This document shows, piece by piece, positions 1 to 5,586 of a stretch of 6,497 nucleotides of DNA. The stretch comes from Candidatus Saccharimonadota bacterium (lineage in GTDB: Bacteria > Patescibacteriota > Saccharimonadia > Saccharimonadales > Saccharimonadaceae). Both the position numbers and the translations under genes were made by a program. The stretch's first letter is position 1, and the number at the start of each line of letters is the position of its first letter. The stretch covers positions 1-6,497 of the forward strand of contig UNSP01000013.1 in the NCBI GenBank assembly GCA_900556355.1, read 5' to 3'. Below the pieces are notes generated by a model. It searched no databases. It had not been told where the DNA came from and was given only the letters and a program-made list of their open reading frames with translations.

Positions 1-34
1 ATATCCAGTTAGGTGATCTCGAGCATTATTTCTG

Positions 35-40
35 TATAAT
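35..40 (+). promoter_or_regulatory. putative -10 box (TATAAT) upstream of rsmH
   Basis: A perfect TATAAT lies seven bases before the first rsmH ATG (47). A start about 7 nt past the box would fall on or next to that ATG, so the mRNA would be leaderless or nearly so. This fits the lack of any Shine-Dalgarno: only GGA at 41-43 is present. I see no convincing -35 hexamer at the right spacing (12-17 reads ggtgat). The same arrangement recurs before ftsI. The box is seen in the sequence; promoter activity is inferred. Confidence 0.5.
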
Positions 41-46
41 GGAATA

Positions 47-954
47 ATGATGAGTATTAAAGAACATCCACCACAGTCGGAAAAGCTTCAGGAAAGCGAA
101 CCGATTCATGTTCCCGTACTTTTGGAGATAACCCTTAGCAAGCTGCAGCCAGTCGAAGGCGAGTCGTATCTCGACTTGACGGCTGGCTATGGCGGCCAAG
201 CCAGGGCATTCTTAATTACTTGAACTCAGTGTTAGTAGATCGCGACGAAAACGCGATTAAAACATTGGGTGATTTGGCTGAAAAAGGCGTAACTTTAATT
301 CACAAAGATTTTGTGAGTGCAGCGCAAGATTTGGTCAAGCAGGGGCGTAAGTTTGACGTGATTTTGGCTGATTTGGGGGTGTCGTCACCACAGCTTGACA
401 GAGCAGAGAGAGGTTTTTCGTTTCGATTTGATGGTCCGCTAGATATGCGGATGGATAGTCGGACGGAAATCACAGCGGCGGATATTGTCAATTCATATTC
501 GGTTGATGATTTGACGCGGCTGATTATTCGTTACGGCGAGGAGAGCCTGGGGCGAGCAAGGCGAATTGCGCAGGCAATTGTCAAAGCTCGACCAATTCAG
601 GGAACGACTGAGCTGGCTGATCTGATCAAGCAAACCGTTGGTCGCGGTAACATGAAACATCATCCTGCGACTCGTACCTTTCAGGCGCTACGCATTGAAG
701 TCAATCGCGAACTTAAGCTGATTGAAGAACTATTGCCACTTTTGCCACGCTTACTTAATAAGGGCGGGCGAGTAGGAATAATTAGTTTTCATAGCTTGGA
801 AGACAGATTGATCAAGCGTTACTTTTCGGAGCAAGCAACGGCTGGCTATGAGGCTGAGCTGATTGTTCCAGAGAAAAAACCGGTGTCTGGAACTGAAGAT
901 GCTCACAATCCGCGTAGTCGAAGTGCGAAGTTTCGATACGCCGTGAAAAAATAA
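47..954 (+). CDS. rsmH: 16S rRNA (cytosine-1402-N4) methyltransferase RsmH (MraW), interrupted by a frameshift
   Basis: RsmH is an S-adenosylmethionine-dependent enzyme that N4-methylates C1402 in the 16S rRNA decoding centre, and it usually opens the dcw cluster. The N-terminal part is read from ATG 47 (or the adjacent ATG 50). It contains HVPVLLE and the SAM-binding segment LDLTAGYGGQAR, where the family usually has GGH, then hits TGA at 221-223. The rest continues one frame back, to TAA 952-954. It contains VDRDENAI, ADLGVSSPQLDRAERGFSF, GPLDMRMD, RYGEESLGRARRIAQAI, HPATRTFQALRIEVNREL, ISFHSLEDRLIKRYF and the terminal NPRSRSAKFR, all hallmarks of the family. The two parts together give about 302 residues, the normal length, if one missing base is restored. 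Both frames are open between 139 and 220; the join probably lies near 205-215. A product starting at TTG 220 alone would lack the SAM motif and has no Shine-Dalgarno. The gene is either broken or carries a sequencing indel. The family assignment is very secure. Confidence 0.93.
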
Positions 955-964
955 AACAAAAAGA

Positions 965-970
965 AGGAGG
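965..970 (+). promoter_or_regulatory. strong Shine-Dalgarno AGGAGG of the small ORF
   Basis: A full AGGAGG sits 5 nt before ATG 976 and 10 nt after the rsmH stop. It is among the best ribosome binding sites in the window and the main reason to believe that the short reading frame behind it is translated. Confidence 0.75.
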
Positions 971-975
971 CTATT

Positions 976-1096
976 ATGCCAATCCACATCAAAGTAGAAT
1001 TCCAGAATACGGACAAGGCAGAGGCTGTTTCAGTACGCCGCGGCTAAACTAAAGCGTATTCCGGAATATACCTTAGAGAAACCAGCCTGTCTTTAA
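976..1096 (+). CDS. small ORF of unknown function, apparently frameshifted (23 codons in frame 0, about 39 with a +1 shift)
   Basis: I do not recognise this protein. From ATG 976, behind a perfect Shine-Dalgarno, frame 0 reads MPIHIKVEFQNTDKAEAV and then SVRRG before TAA at 1045-1047. The +1 frame is open from 998 and reads QYAAAKLKRIPEYTLEKPAC plus a final Leu, ending at TAA 1094-1096. Skipping one T in the run 1028-1030 joins the two into a coherent, charged, cytosolic-looking peptide of about 39 residues with no membrane segment or cysteine motif. The stop falls in the loop of the terminator-like hairpin. It follows rsmH by 21 bp and precedes the ftsL-like gene. Options are a small conserved gene with a sequencing indel, a decayed gene remnant, a leader peptide, or a programmed +1 frameshift. 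Translation of the start is likely; function is unknown. Confidence 0.5.
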
Positions 1097-1115
1097 CGGG
1101 CGGGCTGGTTTGTTA
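1079..1115 (+). terminator. Rho-independent terminator-like hairpin between the small ORF and the ftsL-like gene
   Basis: Bases 1079-1091 pair with 1099-1111 to give a 13-bp stem that includes two G-U wobbles (1088/1102 and 1090/1100), around a 7-base loop at 1092-1098. The stem starts with AAACCAGCC and closes with GGCTGGTTT. The T-rich tail is short (TTTGTT), so termination may be partial. It would separate an rsmH plus small-ORF transcript from the genes downstream. The TAA of the shifted small ORF lies in the loop, so a ribosome reading that frame would cover the 5' arm. Confidence 0.7.
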
Positions 1116-1128
1116 TGCTAAACACAAA

Positions 1129-1134
1129 TATAAA
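1129..1134 (+). promoter_or_regulatory. possible -10 box (TATAAA) upstream of the ftsL-like gene
   Basis: TATAAA lies 18 nt before ATG 1153, just after the terminator-like hairpin, where a new promoter would be needed. The flanking sequence is very A-rich, so a chance match is likely. I see no clear -35; TATGCT at 1114-1119 is another candidate. This call is weak. Confidence 0.3.
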
Positions 1135-1152
1135 CATAAAAGATAGAGATAA

Positions 1153-1494
1153 ATGACAAACACCACCACATTTACTTCACGACGTTCACACGGTCAATTG
1201 CGCCGAAATCAGAATTCTACACGTTTTCAGTCTCAGGTCAAACTTGGTCCTGTTGCTCATACAGTGCTAGTTGCATTGATGATTACAGTACTGGGCTTGA
1301 TTTATCTTACTCAGGCAACCAGGCTTACAGCTTACGGCTATGAAGCTCAGAGTCTGGATACAAAAATCACCGAACTAAGCGCAAAAAAGTCAGAATTGGA
1401 AGTTCAGAATGCGCGTCTGACGGCGTTAGAGAAGGTGAAGAATAGCAATGTCGCTTCAGCTATGACGACAACTGAAACGCATTACGCTCAATAG
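1153..1494 (+). CDS. ftsL: FtsL/DivIC-like bitopic division protein
   Basis: The product has 113 residues with the architecture of FtsL. A basic, Ser/Thr/Asn-rich cytoplasmic tail (about 1-33, with several Arg) is followed by one membrane helix (about 34-53, VAHTVLVALMITVLGLIYLT). A short extracytoplasmic stretch then carries heptad-like residues predicted to form a coiled coil (about 64-92, including SLDTKITELSAKKSELEVQN). In well-studied bacteria FtsL pairs with FtsB/DivIC and activates FtsWI. Sequence conservation in this family is low, so the name rests mainly on topology and on the position between rsmH and ftsI, the usual ftsL place. The Shine-Dalgarno is weak (GAG-like at 1146-1148). 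The stop is TAG 1492-1494, 21 bp before ftsI. A DivIC-type protein cannot be excluded. Confidence 0.75.
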   Translation: MTNTTTFTSRRSHGQLRRNQNSTRFQSQVKLGPVAHTVLVALMITVLGLIYLTQATRLTAYGYEAQSLDTKITELSAKKSELEVQNARLTALEKVKNSNVASAMTTTETHYAQ

Positions 1495-1497
1495 TGA

Positions 1498-1503
1498 TAT
1501 AAT
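1498..1503 (+). promoter_or_regulatory. putative -10 box (TATAAT) immediately upstream of ftsI
   Basis: A perfect TATAAT starts three bases after the FtsL-like stop codon and ends 12 nt before the ftsI ATG at 1516. Initiation about 7 nt downstream (near 1510) would leave a leader of only a few bases. AGGA at 1504-1507 could act as a Shine-Dalgarno for read-through transcripts from ftsL (8 nt spacing), but would be lost from a transcript starting at 1510. There is no clear -35. Promoter activity is inferred. Confidence 0.45.
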
Positions 1504-1515
1504 AGGATAAGCAAT

Positions 1516-3261
1516 ATGCAGCGGCTTATTCGTTCAAGAACTGGTTGGTTGGCCATCGCTTTACTAGTAGTGATGGCGGCTTTTGTGTTGCGATTATTTC
1601 AATTGCAGATTTTGCAATATGGCAAATATACGGAATTAGCGCGAGCGAGTCAGCAGCGTCAATTCGTCATTCCTGCGGAGCGCGGGAAAATTTACATGAT
1701 GGACGGGAAAACGCCAGTTCCTGTGGTGCTTAATCAGGCGGTCTATACGGTGATTGCGGATCCGCAGTCGATTGACGATAAAGAGCGGAATCAGCTTGTT
1801 GATAGTTTGAGAGAAATTGCTGGCGGTGAAATGACGGAAAATGTATCTGAACGGCTCAATAATAAAAAGTCGCGCTATGAAGTTTTGGCGAAGAATATTA
1901 CCAGAACTCAAGCGGAAAAATTGAAAAAGAAAAACTTTGCGGGCGTGCTATACCAGCAAAGTTCTATTCGAAATTATCCTGAGGGCGAACTGGGCGCGCA
2001 CGTGCTTGGATTTGTGAATGCGGCTGGCGAAGGTCAATATGGCGTCGAAGGCTCTTTGAATAAGCAGCTTAAGGGTCGGGACGGACTATTGCAATCTGTA
2101 ACTGACGTGAGGAATATACCTTTGACGGTTGGAAAAAATAATATGCGAATCGAGGCGAAATCTGGTGACAATTTGGCGCTGACGGTGGATAGGAATATTC
2201 AAAGCCAGACTGAATTGGCACTGAAAAAGGGAATTGAAGCGGCTAGCGCCACCGAGGGAAGTGTGATTGTTATGAATCCGAAAAACGGTCAAGTTCTGGC
2301 AATGGCGAATTATCCGACTTATAATCCAGCGGATTTTGCCAAGCAGAAAAACGGGTCGGTGTTCGTGGATAGCGCGTCGATGGTGCCATTTGAGCCGGGA
2401 TCGATTATCAAGTCCTTTAGTTTCGCTACGGCAATTGACAAGGGAGTTATTACTCCGTCCAGCACGTATAATAATACCGATTGTATTAAAGTCGCTGATC
2501 GCACGATGTGTAATGCTCTGAGAGGTTTGGACGGCACGATGACGATTCAAGGTGCGTTTAACAATTCGCTCAACGTCGGCACGATTACCGCGATTCGAAA
2601 ATTAGGAAATGGCTCGCAGATTAATTTGCCAGCTCGCCAGACTTTGTATGAATATTATCACGATAAATTTGGCTTTGGCGCTAAAACTGGAATTGAGCTG
2701 GGCGAGGCTTCGGGCTATATTTACCCGCCGGATAGTGTAGAAGGAAATGAGGTTCGCTATTCGGCCATGACTTACGGGCAGAGTATGAACTTGACTATGG
2801 TTCAAGTCGCGGCTGGATTTTCGTCGCTAGTTAACGGCGGTCAATATTATAAGCCAACCGTTCTTGGTGGCACAATTGACGAATCTGGCAATTTGAAACC
2901 GTCGGAAAATAAAGTTATTCGCCAAACCGTAAGCGGTGGCACGTCATCGCAGATGCGAACGATGTTAACGACGGCGCGCCGATCTTCATTCCTGTCAAAG
3001 AGTGACAAATCTGGCTATGAAATCGGCGGAAAAACGGGTACTTCTGAAGCGGTGGTTAATGGCGCTTATACTCAAAAAGAAACGATTGCTACATATATTG
3101 GTTATGGCGGTGGAAAAAATGGCGCCGAATATGTCATAATGGTACGTGTAGCGGCTCCGGGCAAGGGGATTAATTTGCAAGGAAATCTCCATGCTGGGCC
3201 AATTTTTACGGATATATCCAATTGGATGATTGATTATATGAAAATAGCACCAAAGGAATAA
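1516..3261 (+). CDS. ftsI: peptidoglycan transpeptidase FtsI / class B penicillin-binding protein
   Basis: A 581-residue class B PBP that would crosslink septal peptidoglycan as partner of FtsW. The N-terminus is a short basic cytoplasmic tail and one membrane anchor (about 11-30), followed by RLFQLQI, typical of these proteins. The pedestal domain begins near the AERGKIY segment, with GVEGSLNKQLKGRDG before the catalytic part. The transpeptidase domain (from about 245) shows all three active-site motifs: SIIK (S296 nucleophile, K299) in the context EPGSIIKSF, SLN (351-353) and KTGT (506-509). The protein ends soon after this domain, with no PASTA repeats. It has only two cysteines, C323 and C332, both extracytoplasmic. 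ATG 1516 places the membrane anchor correctly. It is 2 bp from mraY. Whether it is dedicated to division (FtsI) or elongation is decided by its place in the cluster. Confidence 0.95.
   Translation: MQRLIRSRTGWLAIALLVVMAAFVLRLFQLQILQYGKYTELARASQQRQFVIPAERGKIYMMDGKTPVPVVLNQAVYTVIADPQSIDDKERNQLVDSLREIAGGEMTENVSERLNNKKSRYEVLAKNITRTQAEKLKKKNFAGVLYQQSSIRNYPEGELGAHVLGFVNAAGEGQYGVEGSLNKQLKGRDGLLQSVTDVRNIPLTVGKNNMRIEAKSGDNLALTVDRNIQSQTELALKKGIEAASATEGSVIVMNPKNGQVLAMANYPTYNPADFAKQKNGSVFVDSASMVPFEPGSIIKSFSFATAIDKGVITPSSTYNNTDCIKVADRTMCNALRGLDGTMTIQGAFNNSLNVGTITAIRKLGNGSQINLPARQTLYEYYHDKFGFGAKTGIELGEASGYIYPPDSVEGNEVRYSAMTYGQSMNLTMVQVAAGFSSLVNGGQYYKPTVLGGTIDESGNLKPSENKVIRQTVSGGTSSQMRTMLTTARRSSFLSKSDKSGYEIGGKTGTSEAVVNGAYTQKETIATYIGYGGGKNGAEYVIMVRVAAPGKGINLQGNLHAGPIFTDISNWMIDYMKIAPKE
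3252..3257 (+). promoter_or_regulatory. Shine-Dalgarno AAAGGA of mraY, inside the ftsI 3' end
   Basis: AAAGGA lies within the last ftsI codons, 6 nt before ATG 3264 and overlapping the approach to the ftsI stop (3259-3261). This arrangement suggests translational coupling of ftsI and mraY. Confidence 0.6.
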
Positions 3262-3263
3262 AT

Positions 3264-4301
3264 ATGGGAATAGCTCTGCAGACAGTAACTAATGAATTAA
3301 CGCACGTGTTTTTACTGAGCGTCGGCGCGTTTTTACTAGCGATGTTTTTAACGCCAATTTATACGTTTTTCGCTTATCGATATCGCTTCTGGAAGCGCCA
3401 AAGGTCGGAAAGTACTGACGGGAAAAAGTTGAAGATTTTCGCCAAATTCCAAGCGGCAAAATTGCGACGAAACATCCCGACGATGGCTGGAGTGATTGGC
3501 GTAATTTCAATCTTTGTGGTGACGATTTTCTTCAATTTAGACCGAGCGCAGACCTGGCTTCCTTTGGCGGCGTTGGTTGGTGGCGGAATTGTTGGGCTAA
3601 TTGACGATATCATCAATCTGCGTGGTTTGGGTGGCGGCGCGGCTGGGCTTCGTAGTCCGGTGAAGTTTGCGCTGATTACGTTGATTGGCGTGGTGCTTGG
3701 TTGGTTTTTCTTTGCCAAACTGGGCGTAGCGAGTTTTCACGTGCCATTTATGGGCGAGGTGAATATTGGTTGGTTGATAGTTCCTTTGTTCGCATTTGCG
3801 GTGGTGGCTACTGGTAACGCTGTTAATATTTCTGACGGAATGGACGGACTAGCAGGTGGGCTGCTCAGTATTAGCTTTGGGGCGTTTGGTGTGATTGCCT
3901 TATTGCAACAACATGTTATATTGGCGGGATTCTGTTTTACGGTTGTCGGAGTGCTATTGAGCTATTTGTGGTTCAATATTTACCCAGCTCGATTCTTTAT
4001 GGGTGACGTTGGAAGTTTTGCTTATGGCGCTAGCTTAGGTGTTGTGGCGATGTTAACCGACTCTCTACTTCTACTTCCTGTGATTGGCTTGCTATTCGTA
4101 ATTGAGGCGGGATCGAGCTTGACTCAAATCGTCAGCAAGAAGCTGTTTAAGAGAAAGATTTTCTTATCTGCGCCGATTCATCATCACTTGGAGGCGATTG
4201 GCTGGCCAGAAACTAAAGTTACTATGCGATTCTGGGTTATTGGCTGTGTGATGGCGTTTATCGGCGTGATGCTGGCTCTTGCTGGAGGTCATATTGCGTA
4301 A
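3264..4301 (+). CDS. mraY: phospho-N-acetylmuramoyl-pentapeptide-transferase MraY (lipid I synthase)
   Basis: MraY is the polytopic membrane enzyme that transfers phospho-MurNAc-pentapeptide from UDP to undecaprenyl phosphate, making lipid I. The 345-residue product has the usual length and about ten hydrophobic segments. Family motifs appear in order: NIPTMAG (70-76), the acidic pair in GLIDDIINLR (D114-D115), NAVNISDGMDGLAGG (185-199, including D191 and D194; Ser replaces the commoner Thr before the first Asp), FFMGDVGS (244-251, D248) and the cytoplasmic triple-His loop PIHHHLEAIGWPE (304-316), followed by RFW. The cytoplasmic loop after the first helix (about 40-70) is rich in Lys and Arg. 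It starts 2 bp after ftsI and ends inside the ftsW start region. The enzyme supplies the substrate for MurG, encoded two genes downstream. Confidence 0.97.
   Translation: MGIALQTVTNELTHVFLLSVGAFLLAMFLTPIYTFFAYRYRFWKRQRSESTDGKKLKIFAKFQAAKLRRNIPTMAGVIGVISIFVVTIFFNLDRAQTWLPLAALVGGGIVGLIDDIINLRGLGGGAAGLRSPVKFALITLIGVVLGWFFFAKLGVASFHVPFMGEVNIGWLIVPLFAFAVVATGNAVNISDGMDGLAGGLLSISFGAFGVIALLQQHVILAGFCFTVVGVLLSYLWFNIYPARFFMGDVGSFAYGASLGVVAMLTDSLLLLPVIGLLFVIEAGSSLTQIVSKKLFKRKIFLSAPIHHHLEAIGWPETKVTMRFWVIGCVMAFIGVMLALAGGHIA
4284..4288 (+). promoter_or_regulatory. Shine-Dalgarno GGAGG that sets the ftsW start
   Basis: GGAGG within the last codons of mraY lies 5 nt before TTG 4294. It overlaps codons just after an in-frame TTG at 4279, so it cannot serve that earlier codon. 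It therefore supports 4294 as the ftsW start. Confidence 0.7.
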
Positions 4302-5586
4302 TTCGATCGCCAAAAATCGTCAGTCTATCGCTCAGCCGGTTCGAAGCCATCGACCGATGTATCAAATTGTACTTTATATGGGGCTTTTGTTGCTACTTGG
4401 GCTGATTGTTATGTATGCGCTGGGGCCGCAACGCGCCAACGTGATGAATTATGCTTACGGCACAAATTATAGCGATACGTATTTCTTTGGCAAGCAGTTG
4501 ACGAGTGTGCTTATTGCTGTCATGGCTTTTTCTGCGTTTTATTTTACGCCGTACAAATGGTTTACTGGTGAGAGATCAAAATACATTCTTTATGCTGGAT
4601 TTGCGCTATGTATTTTATTATTTCTCTCGGGATCGGTACTCCATTTATCATTTGCGCAAGAAACTAACGGCGCGTATCGATGGTTTTATCTGGGAGGATT
4701 AGGTAGTTTTCAGCCGGCAGAATTGCTTAAATATGGCGTGCTATTGTTTTTGGCAGGATTTTTAGGGCGTCGCTCGCAACAGGGAAAATTGAACGACATC
4801 CAGGAGACTATCATTCCGCTGGGTATTATCTCTGGCTTGTCGCTACTGATGATTGTGTTTTTGCAAAAAGACTTGGGAACGGGAATTTCGTTGATAGCAA
4901 TTATCTTATCAATGATTTTGGTGGCTGGAATTGATTGGAAGATTTTCAAGAAGATTCTGGCGATTGTTGCACTTTGTGGTTTGGTGATGATTTTTACGTC
5001 GCCGCACCGAATTGAGCGCGTGATGACTTTCGTGCAAGGTGATAGTCACAAAGGGACGAGTAGCCAGGAGAACAAGAATTATCACATTCAGCAGGCCAGA
5101 ATTGCGATTGGTTCTGGCGGGCTTCTGGGGCTTGGAATTGGTAAAAGCGTTCAGGCGACAGGATATCTTCCAGAGGCGACTAACGACTCAATTTTTGCCG
5201 TCATGGGAGAAACGTTTGGCTTCGTTGGCTTAATGGCTATATTGGCGCTGTTTACGGCGTTACTCTTGTCAATTTTGCACGTAGCTGCAAGACTTCCGAA
5301 CGTGACGTTGCGGCTAATTGTGGCGGGAATTTTTGGCTGGATAGCGTCGCATGTAATATTGAATATTGCCGCAATGACAGGGTTGGCGCCGCTTACTGGA
5401 ATCCCGTTGCCATTATTAAGTTATGGCGGTACAAGCATGTTATTTATCGCGGCGGCGCTCGGTTTAGTTTTCCAAATTTCCAAATATACATCACATAAAG
5501 CATTAGAGGAGGGTGAAAGTGGCCAAGATCTTAGCGGTCGGCGGCGGCTCAGGCGGACACGTTACGCCAGTGGTAGCCGTATTTAG
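4294..5586 (+). CDS. ftsW: septal peptidoglycan glycosyltransferase FtsW (SEDS family)
   Basis: FtsW is the SEDS-family polymerase that joins lipid II into glycan at the division site together with the class B PBP encoded upstream. With TTG 4294 as start (GGAGG 5 nt upstream) the product has 430 residues and overlaps mraY by 8 bp. After a basic cytoplasmic tail the first membrane helix begins near residue 24, and roughly ten helices follow. SEDS landmarks are NGAYRW (125-130) with FQPAE (139-143; the usual form is QPSE), the segment IGSGGLLGLGIG leading to ATGYLPEATNDSIFAVMGE (D298 at the place of the conserved loop Asp) and TGIPLPLLSYGGTS (ending at 381). The last 22 codons overlap murG and give an Arg-rich tail (GRRRLRRTR). 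RodA is the alternative paralogue, but the motifs and the dcw setting favour FtsW. Confidence 0.95.
   Translation: MRNSIAKNRQSIAQPVRSHRPMYQIVLYMGLLLLLGLIVMYALGPQRANVMNYAYGTNYSDTYFFGKQLTSVLIAVMAFSAFYFTPYKWFTGERSKYILYAGFALCILLFLSGSVLHLSFAQETNGAYRWFYLGGLGSFQPAELLKYGVLLFLAGFLGRRSQQGKLNDIQETIIPLGIISGLSLLMIVFLQKDLGTGISLIAIILSMILVAGIDWKIFKKILAIVALCGLVMIFTSPHRIERVMTFVQGDSHKGTSSQENKNYHIQQARIAIGSGGLLGLGIGKSVQATGYLPEATNDSIFAVMGETFGFVGLMAILALFTALLLSILHVAARLPNVTLRLIVAGIFGWIASHVILNIAAMTGLAPLTGIPLPLLSYGGTSMLFIAAALGLVFQISKYTSHKALEEGESGQDLSGRRRLRRTRYASGSRI
5507..5512 (+). promoter_or_regulatory. Shine-Dalgarno AGGAGG of murG, inside ftsW
   Basis: A perfect AGGAGG ends 6 nt before GTG 5519. Another GTG in the same frame at 5513 directly abuts it and is too close to be used. 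This fixes the murG start at 5519, well upstream of the ftsW stop at 5584-5586. Confidence 0.75.

Noticed and set aside
3..47. Open frame from the left edge ending in TAA 45-47, overlapping the rsmH ATG by one base; possibly the 3' end of an mraZ-like gene
   Set aside because: Only 14 codons are visible and they match no MraZ C-terminus I know; the stretch also holds the likely -10 box. It cannot be supported without upstream sequence.
221..223. TGA read as glycine (recoding as in Gracilibacteria or Absconditabacteria) to repair rsmH
   Set aside because: Read-through meets two TAG codons within five codons, and the family sequence resumes in another frame, so a frameshift explains it and recoding does not.
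1048..1144. Read-through of the small-ORF TAA in frame 0, which stays open to TAG at 1144
   Set aside because: The resulting peptide is unconvincing and runs across the hairpin; the +1 frame ends sensibly at 1096.
2086..2550. 154-codon open frame on the minus strand
   Set aside because: It lies wholly inside ftsI, which has all three PBP motifs; the antisense translation shows no recognisable domain or ribosome binding site.
3374..3718. 114-codon open frame on the minus strand within mraY
   Set aside because: It is an antisense shadow of a clearly conserved gene, with no start signals and low-complexity Pro/Thr-rich content mirroring mraY codons.
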